A stretch of DNA of 64,000 nt, taken from contig NZ_JAQEVU010000005.1 of assembly GCF_027694345.1 (NCBI RefSeq), positions 1 to 64,000 of the forward strand, given 5' to 3'. Below, one piece after another: positions 1 to 7,761 of this stretch. Source of the DNA: Varibaculum timonense_A (GTDB lineage: Bacteria; Actinomycetota; Actinomycetes; Actinomycetales; Actinomycetaceae). Both the position numbers and the translations under genes were made by a program. The number at the start of each line of letters is the position of its first letter. The first letter of the stretch is position 1. The notes beneath the pieces were generated by a model, which ran no database searches, was not told the DNA's origin, and worked only from the letters and a program-made list of their open reading frames with translations.

Positions 1-13
1 AAAACCCAAAAAA

Positions 14-45
14 TCCCGCGACATATGCGGACATATGTCGCGGGA
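14..45. repeat. Perfect 14-bp inverted repeat
   Basis: Arms at 14-27 and 32-45 (TCCCGCGACATATG and its exact complement) enclose a 4-base CGGA loop. The inner ACATATG also occurs as a direct repeat across the loop. No T-run follows on the + strand, but an A/T-rich stretch precedes it, so it could terminate transcription coming from the right on the - strand. A mobile-element end or a protein-binding dyad are alternatives. Confidence 0.6.
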
Positions 46-436
46 CATCACACTTTCTACTTGGCAGCCATTTGCACCCACTTAGAAAGTCATTGTCTTT
101 GCCGTCAAAAAGTACTCCTGTGCATCAAAAAGTACAGATAGCCGACATTGAGCGAAACCGCTCTCTACTAGCGCGCTTACCTAAAGCAGGGATTTCGACG
201 GCTCTGCTAAGTTCAATGTGTACATCGTTGAAAATATGTTACCCATCTCAAAGGCTCGAACCGACATAAAGAAGTTTTCTTTCCCGTGCTACTGTGTCTG
301 CTTTTTTCTCCTAGCACGCATATGAATGCACGGAAACTCTAATTCATTTGTGAAAAACTAGGAAAATCATTGATTTGTAGAGCTCTTTCTGTCACGAGAT
401 GTTTGTTGATTTTAAATTCTTACAAAGGAGTTAGAA
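46..436. other. Intergenic stretch with no convincing gene
   Basis: A 65-codon open frame at 72-269 has no ribosome binding site and no recognisable motif, so it is not called. The right end carries the leader of the next gene, with AAAGGAG at about 424-430 seven bases before the ATG at 437. Confidence 0.5.
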
Positions 437-1010
437 ATGTTTGTATCAAAGTCTATCCTTGTGGCTACACTATCAGCAGCGATAGGTATTTCTGGAATAA
501 CAAATGAGGGCGTAGACCCCCTTAAACGATAATGATTCGGTTGCACCAGTTAGTGATTTAATGGAAGTTGCACCAGCAGAAGCTGCTTTAGAAATGCCAG
601 ATTTGTCCGCCACAGACGGTGATTCTGTTTCACCTAGAGTGGCGCTATTACCCACAAGGAAAATTCCTTCTCCTGCTAGCTGTATTGGTAGTACTAGTTT
701 TCCTCACAAGAGCGGGAGAATGGCATCAGTTCATGCTCGCATTAAATGTAAACGGAATGTTCAGCAACTCAAAACTGTAACCACGCTGTACCGGGAGAGG
801 TGGTACGGGTATCAGGCACTTGCAAGCGACAGTTCAACTACGACAAACAAGTACACTAGCTACGATGCCCATCCTCACTGGACGTGTAGTGGGACAGGCA
901 CATACACCTACTGGGGATTTTCAAACCATTATACCTTGGAAGGTGGGAAGAGATTCTACGCCAGAACAGGTAACGGTGGAAATAATCACGTTAGCAGGTT
1001 TAAATGTTGA
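437..1010 (+). pseudogene. Secreted small protein, frameshifted at a 5-C run
   Basis: A good ribosome site (AAAGGAG) and ATG at 437 open a signal-peptide-like N-terminus (MFVSKSILVATLSAAIGISG), but the frame stops at 533. Removing one C from the five-C run at 517-521 joins it to the long frame that runs to the TGA at 1008-1010, giving an exported protein of about 190 residues with a Cys-containing, aromatic-rich C-terminal half (motifs such as HWTCSGTGTYTYWGF). I do not recognise the family. The next gene starts at 1004 and overlaps the stop, so the two were probably translated together. The break is either real decay, slippage-based switching, or a sequencing error. Confidence 0.6.
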
Positions 1011-2202
1011 TTAGGCTACGTGTTTTTGGCTTAATGGTCGTTACTGTTTTCGCAATCTCGGCATGTACCGTAGACGAAAATACCCCTCCAGAAGGAGGAG
1101 CTAATTCTGCGGTGCTGAATCAGGTAACCGAAGGCCCTAAAGATCCACCAGAACTGTTGGTTAGTGGAAGCGTATTGTTTCCTATTGAGTTTTATTGGGT
1201 ATCTGGGGGGCAGTTGCACACAGCCGATGCGCCGCCAACCAGTGAAGGTATTCGGAGTATAAAACGCACTGAAGGAGCAGATAAGCTATTGATTCGAATG
1301 GATGCATCCCTCTCCTTATTGCACCTTGGTTCGGGAATGTACTGGAATTAATGACAGCGAAACGGGCGAGCTTAAAGGATGTACTTATCTGGAGTACGGG
1401 GCACAATTTCAGGTTGATTGGGAGAGGGTTAATTCAGGTTTGGAGCCAGCTGTCCTTGTCTCGGAAAAATCAAAATATGTCACCGTGACAATCCAGTACC
1501 CTAATGCTAATGGCTGGGATCGCACTACTGAAGGGAATCCTGTGAATCATGCAAACTACGCGTTTATTTTTACAGAAATTTAACCCAAAACTGGCATCCA
1601 GAGTAAATGAGCATAGCCCCGGACTAGTTTCAGATCTAGTTTTTAACGGGTTTAGTGAACGAATAGTTCTCTTATTGCCCCTAGCAACCGACCATGGAGA
1701 GACCACTTGGACAGCTCTAGCCTCTAAACACAAAATTTCTGTCCCTAGTCATTACTGGACTCGAAAAACATTCCAAAATTGTGGTGCTGAAGGTATTTAC
1801 TATCCAGAAGGAGAGATTCCTGATAGAGAATATGCCTCTAAGCTAGCAGCTGCACTATCAAATTCTTCTGAAAGTTCTTCTTGGACTGGAATTTTTTGGG
1901 GCGGATATGCTGAACAGCAATGTCGAGCAAATATTATCGGTCCAGAAGAATCTTCATTCCTTAGGCCCGAACCATATTCCATGATTCAGCTTCCGACAGG
2001 GCAATTGGGAGCTTTATTGCAAGCGCGTTTACCTTCAATACTTTTTGATGACTCGGTTTCCTGTGTGGTGACTCAACCAATCTACGGAGATCGACTTTAC
2101 GTTTCGTGCGAGGACAGACTGTCTACAGTTTTGGCCTCTGAGCTTGGTGACGTTTTCCCTGTTTCACCGGCTGACCCCATGCCAGATTATCTGCCCTATT
2201 AA
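1004..2202 (+). pseudogene. Lipoprotein gene with two apparent frameshifts
   Basis: The N-terminus has a lipoprotein signal peptide ending in a lipobox (FAISAC, Cys about residue 21). The frame is lost near the CCC run at 1308-1310: dropping one base continues it into a frame with ECTGINDSETGELKGC. It is lost again near the five-T run at 1567-1571, after which a third frame continues to the TAA at 2200-2202. Stitched together it would be about 395 residues, an extracytoplasmic lipoprotein of unknown function. It overlaps the upstream secreted-protein gene, suggesting a secreted protein plus a lipoprotein partner. Three compatible frames in series argue strongly for one ancestral gene. Confidence 0.6.
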
Positions 2203-2280
2203 CCTATCGGCGTAGTCTCAGCCAGCTGGTGAGGACGAACGCTGCGGCAAGCCCCGCCTCAGTATCGTATAAAAGATAAA

Positions 2281-2385
2281 GTGAGCGAGCTTGAACTGGG
2301 GAAACATTACTGTGAAATAACGCTGTTTTACGGCGATGGCATGGGAGCAGGAATAGCAGACTCTATTCGCTCTTTGTTCCAGTAA
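2281..2385 (+). pseudogene. Possible C-terminal remnant of an unknown gene
   Basis: The frame opened after the TGA at 2230 encodes a well-formed C-terminus including KHYCEITLFYGDGMGAGI and ending SIRSLFQ before TAA. There is no start or ribosome site of note. It reads like the tail of a deleted gene, possibly from a mobile element, but I cannot name the family. It overlaps the 3' end of the opposite-strand small ORF by about 58 bases, so at most one of the two is likely real. Confidence 0.3.
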
Positions 2386-2537
2386 TTACTATCACCTACA
2401 GGTGCTTGCGTTGAGGTTGGAGAATCCGGCACTGGACTAGCTTGCCGTGAATGCAAAGCAAGAAGAACTAGCCCAATCACAAGGCAGATTCCTACACATC
2501 CGCAAAGACTCGGCAGGACACTAAACCACCCCAACAC
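2328..2537 (-). CDS. Possible small membrane-anchored protein
   Basis: A 69-codon GTG-start frame has one clear hydrophobic segment near the N-terminus (CVGICLVIGLVLLALH) followed by a Pro/Ser/Thr-rich tail, the look of a small single-pass or secreted protein. The ribosome site is poor (AGGGC directly against the GTG). No family recognised. It may be a chance frame. Confidence 0.3.
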   Translation of the reverse strand: MLGWFSVLPSLCGCVGICLVIGLVLLALHSRQASPVPDSPTSTQAPVGDSNYWNKERIESAIPAPMPSP

Positions 2538-2574
2538 GCCCTAAAAAAACACACATTTGAGGGTGCGGATTGTT

Positions 2575-2594
2575 TTTTGGGTATTAACCCAAAA
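2575..2594. repeat. Short inverted repeat, terminator-like
   Basis: TTTTGGGT at 2575-2582 and ACCCAAAA at 2587-2594 pair perfectly across an ATTA loop. The T-rich left arm and A-rich right arm could work as a weak terminator on either strand. Confidence 0.4.
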
Positions 2595-2608
2595 TATAGG
2601 AACGAGCC

Positions 2609-2637
2609 CTCCGGCAAACAGTGATCACTGCCCGGAG
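2609..2637. repeat. Nested dyad upstream of the HNH gene
   Basis: A perfect 12-bp palindrome CAGTGATCACTG (2619-2630) is enclosed by CTCCGG (2609-2614) and CCGGAG (2632-2637). Its place just before a phage-type HNH nuclease gene suggests an operator or packaging-associated site, but this is inference. Confidence 0.45.
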
Positions 2638-2672
2638 TGGTTCGTCTTGCCTAGCAAAGGACGGTGAGGCTG

Positions 2673-3050
2673 GTGCCAAGCAAACCAAAATGTCTCTGCT
2701 CTGCTCCTGGCTGTCCCGAACTAACCCGCGAAAGGTTCTGCCAGCTCCACGCCAAAAAGGCAGACAAGAACTACCGTAAGTTTCAACGTGACCAGAGAAT
2801 CAACAAGCATTACGGTGCTCGCTGGCGCAAGATTCGTGCTGCTTACATCGCGCAGCATCCTTTGTGCGAAGACTGCCTGGAAAAAGGACTAACCACCCCA
2901 GTTGCCGAAGTCCACCACGTCCTCCCCTTAGACCATGGCGGCAGCCACGACTTTTCTAACCTGCACAGCCTGTGCAAACCCTGCCACTCCAAGCAGAGCG
3001 CGTTAGACGGCGACAGATGGAGACAAACTCCAAGGGTCTACAGTTATTAG
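2673..3050 (+). CDS. Phage-type HNH endonuclease
   Basis: A 125-residue, Cys/His-rich basic protein. It carries an HNH fold: CEDCLEKG (first zinc Cys pair), VAEVHHVLPLDHGGSHDFSNL (the catalytic HH plus Asn), and SLCKPCHSKQ (second Cys pair and final His). An N-terminal Cys/His cluster (CSAPGCPEL, FCQLHAKK) may bind a second zinc. This arrangement is typical of HNH nucleases encoded beside phage terminases. The GTG at 2673 is preferred because AAAGGA at 2656-2661 is 11 bases away; a GTG at 2664 is also in frame but too close. The protein seems intact while neighbouring phage genes are missing, so it is probably a prophage remnant. Confidence 0.85.
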   Translation: MPSKPKCLCSAPGCPELTRERFCQLHAKKADKNYRKFQRDQRINKHYGARWRKIRAAYIAQHPLCEDCLEKGLTTPVAEVHHVLPLDHGGSHDFSNLHSLCKPCHSKQSALDGDRWRQTPRVYSY

Positions 3051-3149
3051 CTCGGCGACCTTTTCGTGCTCGAATGGAGAGCTACCTCACCAGTGTTTGT
3101 TAACATTGGAAGTAGTCAGATACCTGAGACCCCCCTGAGGAGTGTCATT

Positions 3150-4022
3150 ATGAGAGCTTCACTTACTAAGAGTCTTGGCAGTGCGGTAGTTGTAGCTAGT
3201 AGCCTTGTATTAAGTCTGCCGGGGGCGTCAGCAGCTCAAGCTTCACCAAAAAACGACTCTTCTACCGCCTCGACGTGTGTAACGCCTTTAGGCTCTTCGC
3301 AGTCGCAATCGCACGGAGAGTACGCTGAAATCCTCAATGTGAAGCTTGAAGAGAATCGTGTCGTTACCGCATCAACCAATCAACCACTGTCTGTTCCCAA
3401 GAAGATCGAGGTCATTAACGGAGTGGCAAAGTATTCTTTCCCTTCAGACTTCGGATATTCATACGCGACAACAAATGACGGCGAATCACTTTTCATATCA
3501 AACGCCGAGCATGAGCTCGTTGGCCTCATTGATTCCGTATCCGCAGTCGACACGGATGGTGCGACCTGGGCAGCAACCATGAGTGTCTCCAATAACGTAG
3601 TTACCTTCTCTAGCGAGGAAAGCGGGATTCGTTATTACCGAATCGAGTACGTGGGTGCTACTGCGGCAGATGCAGACGAAAACGACTTCGGGTATCGAGC
3701 ATCCCTTATCGGAGTTCCGCGAAACTATGTTTACAATCCCAAGCTTGGCTCTCTGCACGATTACTGCACTAAATCGCCCGATGAATTCCCTAATCCTTTT
3801 GGCAAGAACGCGGATTTTAGAGGGCCATGCGCACTTCATGACATGTGCTACGAGCGTAAAGGTTGCGCCTCAAGATCATGTGATGCATCGTTGAAAAGTA
3901 ATTTGAAGAACAATTGTCGCGCAACATACTCGAATGGACCCACTCTCGCATCATGTTTAGCAACCGCTGAAGTGTATTGGGGTGTCGTCCGTGGTGCTCA
4001 TATGTTCAGTTCATGCGCATAG
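3150..4022 (+). CDS. Secreted phospholipase A2-like protein
   Basis: A 290-residue exported protein. The start at ATG 3150 is fixed by GAGGAG at 3137-3142 and a signal peptide (SLGSAVVVASSLVLSLPGASA). Residues about 205-285 resemble the PLA2 superfamily: DYCTKSPDEFPNPFGK, then GPCALHDMCYER with the His-Asp pair used for catalysis and a Cys-rich helix region (KGCASRSCDASLKSNL). PLA2 enzymes cleave the sn-2 ester of glycerophospholipids; the calcium loop is not obvious by eye, so activity is unproven. The middle region (residues 50-200) is unassigned. A small four-helix membrane protein gene follows 16 bases later and might protect the producer or simply be co-transcribed. Confidence 0.75.
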   Translation: MRASLTKSLGSAVVVASSLVLSLPGASAAQASPKNDSSTASTCVTPLGSSQSQSHGEYAEILNVKLEENRVVTASTNQPLSVPKKIEVINGVAKYSFPSDFGYSYATTNDGESLFISNAEHELVGLIDSVSAVDTDGATWAATMSVSNNVVTFSSEESGIRYYRIEYVGATAADADENDFGYRASLIGVPRNYVYNPKLGSLHDYCTKSPDEFPNPFGKNADFRGPCALHDMCYERKGCASRSCDASLKSNLKNNCRATYSNGPTLASCLATAEVYWGVVRGAHMFSSCA

Positions 4023-4038
4023 CGAGCACGGGTGCGTA

Positions 4039-4401
4039 ATGAGGTATATTCCACTCGCTACAACCGCGACAGGGATCATGGGTGGTGTCCTGCTGTCGTG
4101 GTTTGCGTTGAGCGTTGATGCACCTTTGAATGCGGTCGACTACCTGGCGGTCTTGCCGCTAGCGTTCTATCTTTTGCTCACTGTTGTTGGTATCGTGTGT
4201 GCTTTCAAAGTGTCAGGTGTACGTGTCGAGAGTTTCCTCTACTCGACTTTTATGACACTTAACCTCGCCGGCATCGGCTCGTTCTACATATTTACTGACC
4301 CCACAACGATTAACGTTTTTGGATTCCTAGCTATTGTGATTGGACTTCTTGGCGCGCTAGTACCTGCAGTGTTCATATCCCGTAGCACTGATACAAACTA
4401 A
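4039..4401 (+). CDS. Small four-helix membrane protein
   Basis: About 120 residues with four hydrophobic segments (for example ATGIMGGVLLSWFALSV, LAVLPLAFYLLLTVVGIVCA, FGFLAIVIGLLGALVPAVFI). ATG 4039 is chosen because it places the first helix at the N-terminus; an upstream in-frame GTG at 3982 lies inside the preceding gene. The ribosome site is weak. No family recognised. Its position right after the phospholipase-like gene suggests one transcript. Confidence 0.6.
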   Translation: MRYIPLATTATGIMGGVLLSWFALSVDAPLNAVDYLAVLPLAFYLLLTVVGIVCAFKVSGVRVESFLYSTFMTLNLAGIGSFYIFTDPTTINVFGFLAIVIGLLGALVPAVFISRSTDTN

Positions 4402-4627
4402 GCTACAAGCTTTTAGGGTACGGAGTTGACGACGTTCTTCACTATCAATAGGTCGGCTTTAGTACGTTGCGGTACATCCAGAAGAAACAATCCGATACCC
4501 CTAAGCAGACAGACCGAAAGCGTTGACAGCATTCACTTCAGTCATGTTAGGAGTTCCAGGTGGGGTTCTAAGGCGAAAGCTAGCTGGTTCAATTTCCTCA
4601 GAGGTAAATAATAAAGCCTGCGAGAAA

Positions 4628-5080
4628 CTAGCGGACTTCATTTTCTGACGGATTATTAGGTTCAGAAACATGGCAGGCTACCCGTTTTCGTATCACTAAA
4701 CGAATCAGGTAGCCTGCCATGAAAATGACAGCTGGGATTCCGTAAAGTCCGCACCATTTAACATCCGAAGGAGAATCTGGAGCTACTTGATACCAAATGT
4801 GATTTCCGGTTGCAAACACGCTTCCTCCAGTTGAAATCCAAAATGCCATACTGTCAGCAACCAAGCCAAAGCAGTAAAGCAAGAGTGGCAAAACAAAAAA
4901 GTTTAGCTGCCAGTCTGCTACCTGGATTTTCCGGGTGATTAATAATGCGACTACAGGTATGAGAATCGGTTCAATGACTGCCGCAGGGTACAGCACCCAC
5001 ACCAGGTCGCTGAGAAAAACAGTCTGGAATAGCAGAACACATACGGCATAGACCAGAGCGATTTTGACGATATCACGCAT
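4628..5080 (-). CDS. Small integral membrane protein
   Basis: A 150-residue protein with about four membrane segments (VYAVCVLLFQTVFLSDLVWV, PILIPVVALLI, LNFFVLPLLLYCFGLVADS, IPAVIFMAGYLIRLVI). ATG 5080 follows a GGGAAAGG ribosome site and overlaps the 3' end of the upstream ClbS-like frame by 8 bases, so the two form a coupled pair. No family recognised. Confidence 0.6.
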   Translation of the reverse strand: MRDIVKIALVYAVCVLLFQTVFLSDLVWVLYPAAVIEPILIPVVALLITRKIQVADWQLNFFVLPLLLYCFGLVADSMAFWISTGGSVFATGNHIWYQVAPDSPSDVKWCGLYGIPAVIFMAGYLIRLVIRKRVACHVSEPNNPSENEVR

Positions 5081-5762
5081 CAGTGCCCTTTCCCTCACCA
5101 TACCTAGTCAGAGATAAGCCAACTTCACTATTGACTGAAAGCTCATCGATGTTGGAACCGTCCCAATGTCTGTCTAAACCGCAACGTGGTGGGAAAGCGC
5201 TGGGCGCTATCCTGAGGCAGAGATTTGTCTTGGTTGCTTTGTAGTGGGTGCGCAGCCTTCTGATTGCCCAGTCGTAATGGCTGGGCGCAGCCGAGACAAA
5301 GTAGGAGCCCAACGACGTGGTTCCCGTCCAGGGAAAATACTTCTTAGTGAACAGCTCCTCGTCGCTGAAACTCTCAATGAGTTCGACGGTCTGAGTGCGG
5401 CTCGCCATGAGTAACGCTTGGATTTCATCTAGCGACACATCATGGTAGTGCTCCCAGATTTCCTGGTTCAAAGCTGGCGTGGTTCGCCAGGTGTGAGGAA
5501 ACGGAAGAAACGGCCGAGACTGACCGTGGAGGTTGGCGTCGACGAAGCCAAACAGCATGCGCTGCCACTCGTGCAGGTGGGCTAGTACATCGCGCAAGTT
5601 CTTATCTCGCATCTAGTGGGCTTCTGGTCGGTCGAAATCGTTGCCGAAAAACAGGCCGGCGGTTTCGATATTGGGGCGCATGGAGTCAATGAGTGCTTGC
5701 AGCTTGCTCCACTGTGTGGTGGTTGCATCTAAGAGTTCTGTTTTCGTTTTTGCTCGAGCCAC
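5073..5762 (-). pseudogene. ClbS/DfsB-like four-helix protein, broken by in-frame TAG
   Basis: The frame resembles the ClbS/DfsB (DinB-like) family: NLRDVLAHLHEWQRML, EIWEHYHDVSLDEIQALL, FSDEELFTKKYFPWTGTTSL and SHYDWAIRRL are in the expected order. ClbS protects DNA from colibactin; DfsB-type relatives are mostly uncharacterised. The usual N-terminus (KTKTELLDATTTQWSKLQAL) is encoded in the same frame upstream, from a GTG at 5762, but TAG at 5615-5613 interrupts it after FDRPEAH. The ATG directly after the stop (5612) could restart translation but would lose the first helix. The C-terminal 45 residues do not look like the family. Confidence 0.75.
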
Positions 5763-5816
5763 GTCTCAATTGCAACACGGACACACAGAAGGGATCAAAC
5801 GAGAAAGGTCGGTCTG

Positions 5817-5939
5817 ATGGCGAAAGATGGAACGAACCGTGGTGACCGGCGGGTGCGTGCTGGCGCGAAGCCGGATGCTTTGAACGAGAAACTCGCTAAG
5901 GGTCTGCCTGCTACTCGCCTGGAATACCCCCACGATTGA
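5817..5939 (+). pseudogene. N-terminal remnant of a phage terminase small subunit
   Basis: An ATG at 5817 preceded by AAAGG (5803-5807) opens a 40-residue frame beginning MAKDGTNRGDRRVRAGAKPD and continuing NEKLAKGLPATRLEYP, closely matching how small terminase subunits of actinobacterial phages begin. It stops at TGA 5937-5939, far short of the usual length. With the HNH nuclease 2.8 kb to the left it indicates a decayed prophage. The small subunit normally recognises phage DNA for packaging. Confidence 0.6.
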
Positions 5940-6020
5940 CCCCTTTAATTTTTGGCAAAAACTAGATTCCAACTGTTCTTTGTGATAGATTCAACAAGTC
6001 AGTCAGCTCGAGGAGGAGTG

Positions 6021-6485
6021 ATGGCTAGAAAGAATCGACTGGTTGCAGTCTTGGCAGTACTGTTATGTATAGGCTTGATTGAAGTCCCGACCGTAGCTTC
6101 TGCTGCAAGCGCGAAGATACACGGTGAGGTTTCAGAACAATTTCGAAGGTATAACACTCAACGTTACAAACGTATGCGAGTGGGCGTGGCTTTTAAAGGT
6201 AGCTTAGCCAAAGGTAAATGTACTTATCGTAACTGGGATAACCCTAAGCTATGGAATACTGATATTGTTGTACTTCCATATGGTTCTTGGAGCCTCGGAT
6301 TGCGTTACGCAAAAAATGATGTTCAGTTTACTCGTCTGCAGTTTAGTGGTCAGAAAGGTTCGGGAACGTTCCCGAATACTGGAGGAGCTAAAGGAGACTA
6401 TGCAACGTGGTTCAAAATTAATACTTTGGGGTCCCATTGTGAAAGTCCTATCGTTATGCCATTTAGTGGAACATTGACTTACTGA
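6021..6485 (+). CDS. Secreted protein of unknown function
   Basis: A 154-residue exported protein. The AGGAGGAG ribosome site at 6011-6018 and the signal peptide (RLVAVLAVLLCIGLIEVPTVASA) fix the start at ATG 6021; the frame is open further upstream but without a plausible start. The mature part is basic, rich in aromatic residues and Gly, with two cysteines (KGKCTYRNWDN and SHCESPIVM) that could form a disulfide, suggesting a small beta-rich domain. No family recognised. It is followed 11 bases later by another exported protein, the same secreted-plus-anchored layout as the broken pair at 437-2202. Confidence 0.7.
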   Translation: MARKNRLVAVLAVLLCIGLIEVPTVASAASAKIHGEVSEQFRRYNTQRYKRMRVGVAFKGSLAKGKCTYRNWDNPKLWNTDIVVLPYGSWSLGLRYAKNDVQFTRLQFSGQKGSGTFPNTGGAKGDYATWFKINTLGSHCESPIVMPFSGTLTY

Positions 6486-6496
6486 AAGTACTTATC

Positions 6497-7138
6497 ATGC
6501 GAATCAACATGCCTTCCAAATATATTGCTGGTGGTTTATCCATAATTGCAGCGATTGCCAGCATAGGTGCAACTATACATTTCAGCTCTCCATCAGACGC
6601 TACCAATATTGAACCCGCTAGTAACATCTATAGCGTCTCAGAAGCGACCAAAGTTCTTGATGCTAACCTTTCTGAAGCGCAATCACAGAAAGAAGACGAA
6701 CTAAAAGAGGTACAAGAATCCTATAATCTTCCCCCTGGTGGAACGTTTGAAATAGAATACACTTTCCCTGAGATTAACGACCAACTCGATCAAGTCCAAG
6801 CTCAAACGACGCAACGTTCTTCGGAAGAATCAGAATTTCAAGTACATGAGGTTTGGTATGAGCCAGGATATTTTAAATCAGATGCGCTGGTGCAATGGCA
6901 ATGCGCATGGATGAAGGAAGCAGTTCTTGCTCAGGAATCACAAAATACTGCACGTTTTGCTGACGCCATAGCCCAATTGCGAGGATTTAAAAATAGACCA
7001 GAGATTTCAATGTTCCCTGACTACGACACATTTCTATCAGAAAATATTACACCTTTAGAGAAAGGGGACTCTCGGGCAGCACGTGCTTTCTTGAATTCAG
7101 GTTATTCGTGTGTAGAAGAAAACCAGATTAAAGAGTAA
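6497..7138 (+). CDS. Membrane-anchored exported protein, unknown
   Basis: A 213-residue protein with one N-terminal hydrophobic segment (YIAGGLSIIAAIASIGATIH) and an acidic, mostly helical extracytoplasmic part, including a Glu/Gln-rich stretch (AQSQKEDELKEVQESYNL) and two cysteines (WQCAWMKE, GYSCVEEN). ATG 6497 has a modest GAAAG site; ATG 6509 is an alternative. It is probably co-transcribed with the secreted protein upstream. No family recognised. Confidence 0.65.
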   Translation: MRINMPSKYIAGGLSIIAAIASIGATIHFSSPSDATNIEPASNIYSVSEATKVLDANLSEAQSQKEDELKEVQESYNLPPGGTFEIEYTFPEINDQLDQVQAQTTQRSSEESEFQVHEVWYEPGYFKSDALVQWQCAWMKEAVLAQESQNTARFADAIAQLRGFKNRPEISMFPDYDTFLSENITPLEKGDSRAARAFLNSGYSCVEENQIKE

Positions 7139-7160
7139 ATGGTTTTCGCACAAACTAATG

Positions 7161-7191
7161 CACCCCAACAGACGCTTCGTCTGCTGGGGTG
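7161..7191. repeat. Strong hairpin after 7138, near IS remnant
   Basis: CACCCCAACAGACG (7161-7174) pairs with 7178-7191 with one mismatch and a 3-base loop. No T-run follows, so it may act as a terminator for the gene ending at 7138 only weakly; it could also belong to the left flank of the IS3-type remnant. Confidence 0.5.
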
Positions 7192-7758
7192 TGAAGCATC
7201 CCGGGTTTTGTTCCGAGGTTTTTGTGAGAGGATTTCGCATGCCAAGGAACTATATAAAAGTTTTTGGGGAGCGGGCTGTCAGGCTTGTTGAGGATCGTCT
7301 GCGGGATAATCTGGGAGTGTCTGAAACCCGCGAACACGTCGCTTTCGTAGTTGATAGGAAGCTTGATGCTGCTTCGGTGATTGAACTGCTCGACCTTGCC
7401 TGCCTCGAGCATGGTGGACGTCCCAGGGTGATCCGGATGGATAACGGCCCCGAATTCATCTCTCACGCACTGCAAGAGTGGGCAACCGAGGATGGGACAA
7501 TCCAAGCGTTTATCCCGCCCGGTCAGCCATGGCATAACGGGTTCGTTGAATCGTTCCACAACCGGATGAGAGACGAGCTGTTAGAGGACAACAGTATCGA
7601 GAACCTGGAGCACGCTCGCCTGCTCGTAAATCTGTGGTCACGGCGTTACAATGACTTCCATCCGCATTCCTCGCTGGGCTACCTCAGCCCACGACAATAT
7701 GCGGAACAATGGAGACAAGAAAACACGGTCAACGCTTAAACCACGTGGATCTAATTCT
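7192..7758 (+). mobile_element. IS3-family remnant
   Basis: The stretch carries a shortened IS3-type transposase frame. I could not find a matching pair of terminal inverted repeats or a target duplication, so the borders are approximate. On the right it abuts, with only about 20 bases between, the reading frame of a truncated methyltransferase, which suggests the element or its deletion removed that gene's 5' part. Confidence 0.65.
7239..7739 (+). pseudogene. IS3 transposase, OrfA start fused to OrfB end
   Basis: ATG 7239 follows a GAGAGGA site. The first 30 or so residues look like the start of OrfA (MPRNYIKVFGERAVRLVEDR). At about residue 35 the frame passes directly into the second half of the OrfB integrase core (REHVAFVVDRKLDA, MDNGPEFISHALQEW, PPGQPWHNGFVESFHNRMRD, YNDFHPHSSLGYLSP). 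The second Asp (DNGPEF) and the Glu (ESFHNR) of the DDE triad are present; the first Asp and the OrfA/OrfB middle are gone. The in-frame deletion leaves an open frame that cannot encode an active transposase. Confidence 0.85.
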
Positions 7759-7761
7759 TAG

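Noticed and set aside
72..269. 65-codon open frame on the + strand
   Set aside because: No ribosome site, no recognisable motif or membrane segment, in a region of debris.
4426..4611. 61-codon + frame between two membrane protein genes
   Set aside because: Starts with TTG without a ribosome site; composition looks random.
5766..5972. 68-codon - strand frame
   Set aside because: It is the antisense shadow of the terminase small-subunit remnant on the + strand, which has a ribosome site and recognisable sequence.
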